Source: JAWLHK01 sp041690355 [NCBI: bacterium] (GTDB taxonomy: Bacteria > J088 > JAWLBW01). From it: DNA of 64,000 bases. Below, in pieces: positions 10,015-20,000 of this stretch (positions are counted from its first letter, which is position 1; each line of letters opens with the position of its first letter). Location of the stretch: contig JAWLHK010000004.1 in assembly GCA_041690355.1 (NCBI GenBank), positions 235,554 through 299,553 of the forward strand, written 5' to 3'. The notes beneath the pieces were generated by a model. The model saw nothing but the letters and a program-made list of their open reading frames with translations. It was not told the DNA's origin and made no database searches. Both the position numbers and the translations under genes were made by a program.

Positions 10015-10184
10015 GCGAGACTCCTTCGAGGGCCGCGCGCCTGCGCGGCCTCCATCCAGCCGGACGAGACGCGCCGCCTCGCCCCCCGCGCGCGCCGGGG
10101 TGCATCGCGGGTCAATCTTACAGTGTACCCCTCGCGGGCGGGCGCAGGCGAATCCGGCAATCGGAATCGGCCTGCCGCCGGGCC

Positions 10185-13100
10185 TCAGGGATCGGTCGTG
10201 AGGAGGTAGATCCGCCCCGCCTGGTATGCGGTGTGCGCGCTTCCGGGACTGCCGATGACCCATTCGGGCCGCGGCATCCCGTTCCACTCCAGCGGCGCCA
10301 GCAGGCTGTAGCCCAGCCCGCCGTCGAGCGGATGGCCGGGAACTTCGTACAGAAACTCCCCGGTCGATCCGTCGAGCACGAATGTGCGCCCGACCGCATA
10401 CTGGAAGCTCTGGAGCAGGCCGGGCGCGCCGACAATCGCGTCGGGGACGCCGTCGCCGCTCACGTCGGCCATGGCCAGGGCCGAGCCGAAGCGAGGGCTG
10501 CCGCCCACGTCGGCAGCCGACTGCAGCCAGCGCTGCCCCCAATGGTCGCGCTTCGGCGACCAGGTGACCGCCACGGCGAACCCCGAAAGCATGTCGAGAG
10601 ACGCGGGCGCGCCGATGAGCAGATCGGGATGGCCGTCGCCGTCCAGATCGCCGGCACTCGCCAGCGCCGCGCCGAAACGGTTGCTCCAATACGGCGGCGC
10701 GGGAACGGCCCCGAGCAGGTCGCCGTCTGCCCCGCTGAAGACGTAGACGCCGCCGGCGTATTCGTGCCCGACGGCCCCGGGCGCCCCCACGACGTAATCG
10801 GGCGTGCCGTCGAGATCGAAATCGACGCCCCCCAGCACGTCGGCACCGAAAAGCTGTCCGGGTGCGCCGTCGTGCACCCGCAGAACCGAGAAGTCGGCTC
10901 CGTCGAGCACGACGACACGGCCGGGACCCTCGCCGGGCGGGTCGCCCGATTCACGCGGCCACAGGCAGTCGCGGTGTGCGCACCCCAACCCCCCGACGAC
11001 GACTTCGGAAACTCCATCTCCCGTGAGATCGCCGAGCACGGCGACGGCGAATCCGGCCTGCTGGCCTTCGAAGGTGCCGGCGTAGCTGTCGAGCAGCGCG
11101 CCGCCACCGTCGAGGAGATCGAGTCGGCCGCCGAGCAGAAGACCGCCCGAATCCGCAAGCGGTGAGGAAAGCAGAATCTCCGGCGCGCCGTCGCCGCGCA
11201 GGTCACCGATGGCGAGTGGCTGACCGGGAAGGTCGTAGTCGACCGGGAGCTGCCCCGAACCGGCGGAACCCAGCCAGGCCTCGGCCACCGGATCGAAGGT
11301 CCAGACGACGCCGTCGGCGCCCGCGACATAGATATCGGCGACGCCGTCAAGGTTGCGGTCGCCCGCGCCAAGACTGCCGCCGAGGCGCTGATCCTCAGTC
11401 ATGCCGTCGGCAAACCCGATTATGCGAAGGTCGGTCGTGCGGCTGATCTCGCCGCTGTACGGGCTTGCGCAGGCGCCGTCCCAGGCGCGCGCGCGAAGGT
11501 AGTACGTCGTCGAGACCGGGAGCGGCACGATCGCACCGAATCCGGCCGGCGTGCGCGGCGCCGGCACCAGCGGCGCACCCGGACCGATGGGGTTCGCATA
11601 GGCATAGGGGGGACCGGGCTGCGTCGCGAAATCCACCTCGTAGTAGCCGCCGAACGGGACCGAGTCGATGCGATAGAACATGCTCGCGGCGCCGCTCGTC
11701 GGATCGCCCAGCCCGGCCCAGGCCAGAAAGCGCGGCGCGGGAAGCGTCGTATACGCTGTGACCGGCGGCGGCGAAGCGGCTTCGAATCCGCCGAGGTCGA
11801 CGACCGAAACCGAGGCGTAATAGACGCGGCAGTTGGGAACGGATGCGGCGAACCAGCCGCGCATCTCGGGGACGTAGTCGGGCGCGCAGGTTACTTGCGG
11901 GTCGTAAGCCGCGATGCCGGCCGGGCCGGCCTTGCAGACATACTCGCGCAGCGAATACGTGCGGTCGACCCACACCGCGCCCGTCTCGTCGGTCACGCGG
12001 ATGTGATAGGCCTCGGTATCCCAGTTGTCGTCCCGGAACCGGAATTCGAACGAGCGGTTCACCCCGCGCACGGCCGAAAACGTAACCGGACCGGGCGGAA
12101 CGGTGTTCACGACGACGGCTTTACGTGTATCCACCTCCCAGTCCGAAGCGTTCCACGCGGCATCGCGTACGCGAAACGAGAGGTAGCCCCTGCCGTCGAG
12201 GCCGAACGCCTGCGGCACCGTCCACGTCACGGGAGCCGGCGCCGAGAGTGAAAAGGCGAGAGCAGCCGGTCCCCCGATGGCGCTCAGGTCGGCTTCGCCG
12301 GCGACCGCGTCATCGCCACGGGAGTTGACGAGCACTTCAAGGACGTCACCCTCGCCCCCGATTCCCGCGCGCGGAGCGTCGACAGACCAATCAACGAAGA
12401 TACGCTGGAGATCGACCGGCGGCGGAGTCGAGTCATTTTCCATCCAGACGGACGGGCTTTCGCGCCCGAACAGATCCGTCGCCGTGACGTAGATGATATC
12501 GTCGGGTTCTTCGACGTTGCCGGGGACGCTGCCATCGCCGATGCCGACCGGTCCGAACGAGCCGTCCTCTCGAACGAGCACCTCGCCCAACTGCCGGCTC
12601 AGGTTGCGATCGGCGTACACGCGCAGCCGCGTTCCGGCTTCGGCGGCATCGGCGAGCCCTTCGAGACGATCCTCCGATCCGGGGGGCGCCGTGTGCACGA
12701 CCAGCCGGTCAACCAACGGGGGATACGGCGGGTTCGTCTTGACGACGATGTCGTCGGTGACGGCCTCGGCAAACTCGCCGTAGGAATTGAAAAAACGCGC
12801 GTATACGGTCTTGCGCCCCTGCCCCGCAGACAGTTGGAAGCCGACCGTGCCGCCGGCGACGAAGGAGATCGGCAAGACCGCGTCGAGGTCGGCAGACGAT
12901 TCAGCCAGGGAGACGCGCGCGCCGTTCACCGCCTGCAGGCGAACCGCGACCGTGTGAGAACGGGTCTCGGGCCGGTCGTCGTCGAGGACGATCGAGAGCC
13001 CCGAGAGCGGCAGGGGGGGCTCCTCCTCCATCCCCGAAGTCTCGTCCGGATCGGCGGGCTGCTCCTCGCCGCCGTCGGCGTCGGTGGCCCGGACGACGAC

Positions 13101-13469
13101 GATGACACCCGGCAGACCACCCGAACCGACACCGAGCGCGCGCCCGTCGGCGCGCGCGTCGCCGTCGACGTCGACCACGGCATCGAACCGGCCTTCGACG
13201 CGGAACACGGCGCGGCCCCCGGCATCGGTGCGCGCCGAGGTCCAGTCTGTCGCAACGGCCGGATAACGCTCCCGCGCATCGGCAGGGGCCAGGTAAACGG
13301 AAACGCCGGCGGCCGGCGTACGGGAGTCGTAGGTCGACCCGCCGCGCACGATACGGTCGAGCCAGACGACATGAACCGAAAGGTCGGCACCGACCTCATC
13401 GCGCCCGCACGCCGCGCTGAGCAGCAGAAGCGACGCAACGAGCGGGCGGATGTGCGTTTTCGGCTCCAT
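10185..13469 (-). CDS. Large FG-GAP repeat lipoprotein
   Basis: About 1094 residues. A signal peptide with lipobox LSAAC predicts a diacylated lipoprotein on the cell envelope. The N-terminal two thirds look like beta-sandwich and fibronectin-like modules. The last 400 residues contain at least six DxDxDG-type loops followed by PD-hydrophobic-GAP motifs (for example GDLDGDGHPDLLIGAP), the integrin-alpha-like FG-GAP pattern that folds as a calcium-binding beta-propeller. This suggests adhesion or extracellular binding, not catalysis. ATG at 13469 gives the cleanest signal peptide; a GTG five codons upstream is possible. No clear ribosome site is seen. Confidence 0.82.
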   Translation of the reverse strand: MEPKTHIRPLVASLLLLSAACGRDEVGADLSVHVVWLDRIVRGGSTYDSRTPAAGVSVYLAPADARERYPAVATDWTSARTDAGGRAVFRVEGRFDAVVDVDGDARADGRALGVGSGGLPGVIVVVRATDADGGEEQPADPDETSGMEEEPPLPLSGLSIVLDDDRPETRSHTVAVRLQAVNGARVSLAESSADLDAVLPISFVAGGTVGFQLSAGQGRKTVYARFFNSYGEFAEAVTDDIVVKTNPPYPPLVDRLVVHTAPPGSEDRLEGLADAAEAGTRLRVYADRNLSRQLGEVLVREDGSFGPVGIGDGSVPGNVEEPDDIIYVTATDLFGRESPSVWMENDSTPPPVDLQRIFVDWSVDAPRAGIGGEGDVLEVLVNSRGDDAVAGEADLSAIGGPAALAFSLSAPAPVTWTVPQAFGLDGRGYLSFRVRDAAWNASDWEVDTRKAVVVNTVPPGPVTFSAVRGVNRSFEFRFRDDNWDTEAYHIRVTDETGAVWVDRTYSLREYVCKAGPAGIAAYDPQVTCAPDYVPEMRGWFAASVPNCRVYYASVSVVDLGGFEAASPPPVTAYTTLPAPRFLAWAGLGDPTSGAASMFYRIDSVPFGGYYEVDFATQPGPPYAYANPIGPGAPLVPAPRTPAGFGAIVPLPVSTTYYLRARAWDGACASPYSGEISRTTDLRIIGFADGMTEDQRLGGSLGAGDRNLDGVADIYVAGADGVVWTFDPVAEAWLGSAGSGQLPVDYDLPGQPLAIGDLRGDGAPEILLSSPLADSGGLLLGGRLDLLDGGGALLDSYAGTFEGQQAGFAVAVLGDLTGDGVSEVVVGGLGCAHRDCLWPRESGDPPGEGPGRVVVLDGADFSVLRVHDGAPGQLFGADVLGGVDFDLDGTPDYVVGAPGAVGHEYAGGVYVFSGADGDLLGAVPAPPYWSNRFGAALASAGDLDGDGHPDLLIGAPASLDMLSGFAVAVTWSPKRDHWGQRWLQSAADVGGSPRFGSALAMADVSGDGVPDAIVGAPGLLQSFQYAVGRTFVLDGSTGEFLYEVPGHPLDGGLGYSLLAPLEWNGMPRPEWVIGSPGSAHTAYQAGRIYLLTTDP

Positions 13470-13532
13470 GGCGTGACCGCACACAGTCTATCACGCGCGC
13501 AGACCGGTCAACCAACCGGGTCGCTGCGGCCG

Positions 13533-15581
13533 CTACAGCCCGGCAGACTCAATCAAATCGTAGAGCGCCACCAGGAAGTTGTACCCCTGTGGATCGCGCG
13601 CCATCTCGAGCTCCCGTCCCCAGTACCAGAGGTCGGGCACGGTGCGCAGATACCCGAACGGATAGCTGGTGAAGCTCTCCCGGTCGACCGCGAGCTCGTC
13701 CAGGGGAAATCGATAGGTACCCGCCTGACGCGCGGCCAGCGCGATCCCGCGATCACGAAGCGATTCGGCACGGGCCAGCGCGCGGGCCCAAGCGAGGTCG
13801 TCGCCGCGCACGCCGGCGAGTACGACGTCGTAAAGAGACCGCATGAAGCGCGCGCGTATGGCATTCATCTGCAGGCCCAGCAGAAACTCCCGGTGGATGC
13901 GGCGGGGCGGCGCGGGAATGCGGTCGCCGAGCGTAGCCCAGCGCTGTGCATGTCCTTCACTCTCTTCAACGATGCCGTCGAGCTGGGGCAGTTCGGCGGC
14001 GGCAAAGGCCTCGGCCGCAGCGAGGTCCATTTTCGCGACTTCGTAGAGCCGCACCCGGATGGGCTGCGCGTGGATATCCGCGAAGTGCCCGATATCATCC
14101 GCGGCGTCCCAGGCAATGAGCCAGCGGATACCGTTCTTCTCGAGCAGTTCGTCGCCCTGCCAGCGGGTGTGCGCGTCGAAGGCGGCGACCGCGTCATCGG
14201 CCGCGGAACCGAACATGCTGAAGACGCGGCGCACGGGCGCGAGATAGTCGGCATCGGGAGCGTAAACGTGCCAGGCCGCCGCCAGATCGTTCAGCCAGTA
14301 TCCCCATTCGAAACCCGAACTGAAGTTGATCTGCCCGTCCATGCCGCTGTCGCGCAGGTTGTACAGATCGAGCCAGCGCGCGTAGACGTACTGGGGAAGA
14401 AAGAGCGGGATGTCGTTGTCGAACGTCACCCAGTAGGCCGTCTCGGGGTAGTAGAAGACCTCGCGCTTCCCGATCTCCTGCAGCAGGAACTCGCGCATGT
14501 CGGTGAAATCCTCCCTGTCGTAGGTCGGTCCCGTACGATACAGGTCGTACCATTGCACGCTATGCGGCATGACCCCTACGTTGCCGTCGGCGAACTGCGG
14601 AATATAATTGAAGTTCATGTCGCCGAAGCTCGGGGCTTTCTGATTGACCGTGCAGTGCACCTTGGTGGCCGCGCGCACGCCCGGCCATGCCTCGTCGAGA
14701 TAATCGGCGAGAAATTCGAGAAGCTCCACCTGTTCCACATCGGAGACGGGAAAGAACTCGCTCGCTCCCATTTCGACGTTGATACGATCCCAGCCCGCCT
14801 GCATGAGCCAGTCGACACTGGCGGCGATCTGCTCGGTGGCCGGCGCGGGATTCTCGCCGTCGACGAGGAAGAAGGAATTCTGCTGGCGGAACGCAATGGG
14901 CGCGACGATACCCATCGCAAATCCGCGCGCGTGGGCCCGGCTCACCATCTCGGACGCGTGAATAATCCACCGTTCGTCGTCGACAGTGCGCAGTAGATTC
15001 CACTCCAGGTAATTCTGACGGCGCGCAATCAGCCAGCCGAGAAACCGGTCGAAGCGCTCGAGCACGGCCGGGTCGTGTCCGAGCAGCGTCGACTCGTATT
15101 CGATGGGATGCATGGTGTGCACATGCGTTCCGCGCATCGAGTACGTGGGGCTGAACGTCTCGTCGACGGTCCCCACGCAAGCGACGCAGAGCGCCGGCGG
15201 AAAATACGTCTCTTCCGGATGCAGAAAGAGTATGCCCGCGCGCTCGAGGATCTCGTAGGCGCCGTACTGCAGCCCGAGCGCGTCGGTGGCGCGGACGGCG
15301 TACCGGCCCGCTGCGCCTTCGATGCGGAATGCACCCGCGATCAGCGCCGGATCGTCTACCCGATGCAGCGCAATGGTCATTTCCGGCGATCCGCTCCAGT
15401 CCAGGCGTCCGTCGGGGTCGCGGGCGTCGAGATCCTTGCGGAGAACGACCGGCAGATCGCCCGCGCCCGCACCGTCGACGATCGCGAGCGGCAGCGGCTC
15501 GAGGCGCACCTCGCCGCCGGACGGAACATCGACCGAACAGGCCGCGAACAGAAGCAGAGCGGGAAGCAGGGCGCGTTTCAT
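13533..15581 (-). CDS. Lipoprotein with hexosaminidase/alpha-glucuronidase-like architecture
   Basis: A 682-residue protein with lipobox FAAC after a short signal peptide, so probably envelope-anchored. The segment with GLQYGAYEILERAGILFLHP resembles the N-terminal domain that precedes the barrel in GH20, GH84 and GH67 enzymes, and the following RGTHVHTMHP and RRQNYLEWNLL stretches fit early strands of a TIM barrel. The later part is helical. I infer a glycan-active or glycan-binding protein; I cannot assign the family or catalytic residues. The start has AAAGAGGAG eight bases upstream. Its promoter shares a 183-bp divergent region with the HMG-CoA synthase gene. Confidence 0.65.
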   Translation of the reverse strand: MKRALLPALLLFAACSVDVPSGGEVRLEPLPLAIVDGAGAGDLPVVLRKDLDARDPDGRLDWSGSPEMTIALHRVDDPALIAGAFRIEGAAGRYAVRATDALGLQYGAYEILERAGILFLHPEETYFPPALCVACVGTVDETFSPTYSMRGTHVHTMHPIEYESTLLGHDPAVLERFDRFLGWLIARRQNYLEWNLLRTVDDERWIIHASEMVSRAHARGFAMGIVAPIAFRQQNSFFLVDGENPAPATEQIAASVDWLMQAGWDRINVEMGASEFFPVSDVEQVELLEFLADYLDEAWPGVRAATKVHCTVNQKAPSFGDMNFNYIPQFADGNVGVMPHSVQWYDLYRTGPTYDREDFTDMREFLLQEIGKREVFYYPETAYWVTFDNDIPLFLPQYVYARWLDLYNLRDSGMDGQINFSSGFEWGYWLNDLAAAWHVYAPDADYLAPVRRVFSMFGSAADDAVAAFDAHTRWQGDELLEKNGIRWLIAWDAADDIGHFADIHAQPIRVRLYEVAKMDLAAAEAFAAAELPQLDGIVEESEGHAQRWATLGDRIPAPPRRIHREFLLGLQMNAIRARFMRSLYDVVLAGVRGDDLAWARALARAESLRDRGIALAARQAGTYRFPLDELAVDRESFTSYPFGYLRTVPDLWYWGRELEMARDPQGYNFLVALYDLIESAGL

Positions 15582-15680
15582 GAGGTCGACTCCTCTTTGG
15601 GACGGAAGGGTAGTATACCAAACGCGCGCAACGATCAATCTCGTGAACGGGTGTATGCTCGCATTTGTGCTACATATCCG

Positions 15681-15690
15681 ACCGATCGGT
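15681..15690. promoter_or_regulatory. Possible operator palindrome in divergent promoter region
   Basis: A perfect 10-bp palindrome ACCGATCGGT lies between the divergent lipoprotein and HMG-CoA synthase genes. A TATACT hexamer for the minus gene and TATGCT for the plus gene are nearby, but their -35 partners are weak. The regulator is unknown. Confidence 0.3.
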
Positions 15691-15764
15691 TTGTTGATGC
15701 GGCTGCAGTCGTATGCTAGCTTGCACGATGTATACAACTGTTCACTCACGGCCCCGGAGAATCC

Positions 15765-16943
15765 ATGATCGGTATCGACGCCCTCGGCTACGCCTTTCCC
15801 CGTCATTACCTGCCGCTTTCGGCCCTCGCCCGCGCCCGCGGCGCGGCCCCCGAGAAGTTCGAGCGCGGGCTCGGCTGCGTGCGCATGGCCGTACCGCATC
15901 CGGCCGAAGACACCGTAACGCTCGCCGCCGCCGCCGCGCGCGAAGCCCTGGCCACCGGGAAAGTTTCGCCCGCCGACATCGGGCTCCTGATCGTCGGCAC
16001 CGAGACGGCTGTCGATCACGCCAAGCCCGTCGCGTCCTATGTGCAGGGGCTGCTCAATCTTCCGGCCGACTGCCGGGTGTTCGAAATCAAGCACGCCTGC
16101 TATGGCGGAACAGCGGGGATCCTCACGGCCTGCGAGTGGATCGCTTCGGGCGCCAACCGGGGGCGCAAGGCGCTCGTGATCGCCGCCGACATCGCCCGGT
16201 ATCCGCTGGGGAGTCCGGGAGAGCCGACGCAGGGGGCCGGGGCCGCGGCACTGGTGATCGCGGCCGATCCGCGGATTGCCGAAGTCGACTTCCTGCACAC
16301 CGGCCGGCACAGCCGCGACGTGCACGACTTCTGGCGGCCTCTCTCCGAATCGGACGCCCGCGTCGACGGCGCGTTCTCGCTGGCCTGCTACATGGAGGGG
16401 GTGCGGGAGTCGTACGCCCGGTACCTGGCCACGGGAGGAGAAGCGGAAGCGGCCTGCGACGCCCTGCTCTTCCACATGCCCTTCGCGCGCATGGCCGAGA
16501 AGGCGCACGCCGAGCTGCTCGCGGCAGCACGGGGCCCGCTCGAAGCGGAAAGCATCAGCCAGGACTTCGAACGCCGGGTGGCGCCGGGAACGGCGATTGC
16601 GAGAGCGGTGGGCAACACCTACAGCGCTTCGCTATGGTGCGGTCTGGCCGGCCTGCTGCACGCGGGCGACCTTCCGCGTGACACACGCGTCGGCTGTTAT
16701 TCCTACGGCAGCGGATTCTGCGCCGAGTTCTTCACGCTGCGCATGCTGACGCCTGAGATCATGCTCCCCTCCGTGGACGCGCTGGCCGTACGGCAGGAGA
16801 TCGACGTCGCCACCTACGAAGCCTGGCGAGGGCTCCGAATGCAGAACGACGGATGGGATCTTCCGTCCGATCTGCCGTTCGCCTTCGTCGGACGCGTCGA
16901 CGAAGTCCGGCGGTACAGGGCCGCGGAACCCCTTTCTTCCTGA
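15765..16943 (+). CDS. mvaS: Hydroxymethylglutaryl-CoA synthase family protein
   Basis: A 392-residue thiolase-fold enzyme that would condense acetyl-CoA with acetoacetyl-CoA to HMG-CoA. The nucleophilic Cys is in EIKHACYGGTAG, the conserved Glu is in GTETAVD, and the His that binds the second substrate is in LFHMPFARMAEKA. Length matches bacterial MvaS. GGAGA lies five bases before the ATG. No other mevalonate gene is in the window, so a PksG-type role in beta-branching cannot be excluded, though no polyketide genes are present either. It is followed after 102 bp by a giant lipoprotein gene. Confidence 0.88.
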   Translation: MIGIDALGYAFPRHYLPLSALARARGAAPEKFERGLGCVRMAVPHPAEDTVTLAAAAAREALATGKVSPADIGLLIVGTETAVDHAKPVASYVQGLLNLPADCRVFEIKHACYGGTAGILTACEWIASGANRGRKALVIAADIARYPLGSPGEPTQGAGAAALVIAADPRIAEVDFLHTGRHSRDVHDFWRPLSESDARVDGAFSLACYMEGVRESYARYLATGGEAEAACDALLFHMPFARMAEKAHAELLAAARGPLEAESISQDFERRVAPGTAIARAVGNTYSASLWCGLAGLLHAGDLPRDTRVGCYSYGSGFCAEFFTLRMLTPEIMLPSVDALAVRQEIDVATYEAWRGLRMQNDGWDLPSDLPFAFVGRVDEVRRYRAAEPLSS

Positions 16944-17045
16944 GAGGTTTCGGCAGGCGCAAAGATTCGGGCAAATGTGATCCACCGCATTGCAGGCGCG
17001 CGCAACCGCATGATTGAATGACCCTTGGGAACCTGGAGCGCAATC

Positions 17046-20000
17046 ATGACATACCGCACACGAGGCGCATCGGCCGCCGCACTGTTTCTCGTTTCGCTGG
17101 TCTCGGCCTGCGGAGCCGACCTGGATCACGCCGGACCGTTCGATCCGCTGGCGCCCGCCGAGCAACAGGCGCGGGCACGGCTCACCGGCACCGTCCGGCT
17201 CGAGGGGGAATCGGACCACCAGGGCGTCGCCGTCGAATTGCAGAGCGGCATGCATACGTACACGGTGGAGTCGCGGCCCGACGGCAGCTTCGAGCTCGCG
17301 GGGATTGTCCCCGGTGTCTACCGTGTGCGGATGCACGCCCGCTACTTCCAGACGGTAGAGGAGCAGATCACCTTCGCACTCGGCGCCACGGTCGAACTGG
17401 AAGGGCGCCGGCTGCCGGCGCGTACGGTCGACGTCTCCGGCACCGCCCTTGCGGAACGCATCCTCAACCGGCAGTCGCTGATTGAAGGCGGGGTGCTGCT
17501 CAGCCTGCAGAAGAGCGGCTCGATCCGCACCGGCGGCGCGCAGGGGGCCCCCGGCGCCTATCAGCCGATGGCCTCGGCGGTGACGGCCATGGGAACGGTC
17601 TCGGGCATCGACGGCTCCTTCACGTTCCGGGACGTACCCGCCGGCGTATACGTGCTCGTCGCCTCGGGTTCGGGCATGGGGCTCCAGAAAGTCGAGGGGA
17701 TTCAGGTGACCGGAGATGAGTCGGTCGTCCTTGAAGAGATCTTTCTCGAACCGCTCACCGGCTGGGTCGACGTCATCGGGTCGACCGGCGCGGGAGAGCG
17801 CGAAGACGTAACCAGTACGCGCGGCGTCACTCTGCGTCTGGCGGGATTCAGCGCCGATCGCGTGGCCCTCGGCGAAAGCGCCACCGGGTTCGGCAGCGAC
17901 TGCCTGTTCGACGACCCGATTGCATATCAGGCCTCTGTCTCTTTCGAGCTGTCGCCCGGCGACGGACTGAAGACCGTGTGCGCGAAGTACTTCGGCGCGG
18001 GGGACCGCGAGACCGAGGCATTTCTCGATCAGATCGTCCTCGACACGACCGGGCCGCACAGCGCGGCGATCGTCCTTGCGCCCGAGGTGCCGGGGGGCGC
18101 CGAGTACCTCACCGACCCGGGTGGGCTGACCATGCTCGCCCTGAGCGCGGCCGATGCGCTGGGGGCGGTGACCCGCATGCGGCTCGCGAATCTCACGTCC
18201 GGCACCTGCAACGACGCCGTCTACGAACCCGCCGAGAGCTTCGCGTCGACCCGCGCGTGGATGGTCGCGAACCCGGGCACGGGCCGCGAAGCGGCGCGTA
18301 CCGTCTGCGTGCAATTTCAGGACGAAGCGGGCAACTGGAGCGCGCCGGTAAGCGACGATATCTTCTACGACACGCTGGCCCCCACCATCGGTCCCGTCGC
18401 GCTGCTCGGCATAGAAGGGGTGCCAGGCCGCACGCGGGAGCAGCGGGTCGCCGTCGACCTCGGCAGCGCTTCGGCCGACGCCGACTGGATGATCGTCGCG
18501 AACGACAGCGGCTTTCTGGGCGCGACCTGGCAGCGCGTCGCTCTCACGAGCGGACATTACCTTTCGTCTGGCGAAGGTCTGAAGACCGTCTACGTCAAGG
18601 TGCGCGACGTCGCGGGCAACGAGAGCGCCACGTTCGAACCGCAGATCACGCTCGATCAGACGGGTCCCGAGGCCCCGGTGCTCGCGCTCGCCGATCTTCC
18701 GCTCGACGCCGACTCGTTTCCCCTCAGCAGCACGAGCGTCGAGCTGGCCTGGACCACCCCCGCAGATCCCAATCTCGCCTGGTACCGGCTCGAACGGTTC
18801 GTCGAGGGAATCGACAGCGGCTTTCAGCCCCTCGGCCCGCCGATGCTGACCGATGCGTTCTACAAGGATTCCGTCGCGGGCACCACCGGGCTCGTTCATC
18901 ATTACCGCGTACTCGCCGTCGACGATCTGGGCAACGCGTCGTCGTACTCCATCGTCGTCACGGCACGCCCGTTCGCGCCCATCGAGGCCATGGTGCAGCT
19001 GCGCGGCGAGGCGGATTCCAAGTATTTCGTCCGCCCGAATGCGGGTACCTTTCTCCTGTCGGCTGACTGGTACTACGACTCTCCTTTTCCCGGCCTTGAG
19101 GTTCGCAGCCAGCTGGGCTTCAACGTCCTGAGCTGGGATCGGGTCTCGAACTTTTCGGGGTTCAACGACGAGTTCCGCCTGCGCATGTCGAACCAGGACA
19201 ATACGCTCGTCTACGAAAGCCGCTTCAGCCCGCGCATCGACGAGCGCGGCTTCGGCGGACTCACCTTCGCCGGCGGCAGCAATGCAAACATCGGCATCGA
19301 CGCCGCCGGCGGCGTGCACATGCTCTACTCCAATTCGGGTCTGTGGTACCTGAGCAACGCCTCGGGCCAATGGTCGGGCGCCGCGCGCTACACCACGATT
19401 CTGATCGGCGGCAACCCCAAGGCAGATACCGCGCCGGACGGGACCACGGTGGTCATGATGTCGATGGCCGCCGCGCTGGGGCAGCTCCCGGTCGATGTGC
19501 GGGCGGCCGACGGCACATGGTCGTCGACACTGCTCAACGACACCACGGTCTACAACCCGTCGGCCTACCAGATCGTCATGGACGAGTCGGGACGCGCCCA
19601 CATGGTTTACGCATCGGGGTTGATGTCAGACAGCTTCGGCGACCAGATCGGCGTTCGCTACCTCGTGCGCAACGCCGACGGCACGTGGAGCGGCCCATAC
19701 ATCTACGACGGCGCATCGGGTACCCGTGCGACGAATGTTTCCATCGCGCGCGGCAACGCGCGCACCTGCATGAGCTTCGTGCGCAACTCCACGACCAACG
19801 TCTACTACGCTTGCCGTACCGACGCCGGGGGCACGGTGGGTCCGAACTATATCGGCACGGGCGCCGCCGAAACCGCGATCGCCGTCGACCGGAACAACGC
19901 CGTCCACGTGGCGTACCGGGAGTCGGCGACCAACGACCTCAAGCTCTACTCCTCGTCGGGCGGCGCTACGGTCACCCTCGATGGCGACGGCCAGACGCCG

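Noticed and set aside
10015-10184. Missing outer-membrane factor gene next to the RND pair
   Set aside because: The 170-bp gap holds no gene remnant; a weak TACACT hexamer lacks a convincing -35 and was not listed.
16632-19601. 989-codon minus-strand open frame
   Set aside because: Antisense to the HMG-CoA synthase and giant lipoprotein genes; Arg/Ala-rich with no domain or ribosome site. The same applies to 6455-9022, 12693-14996 and 42799-45084 on the plus strand.
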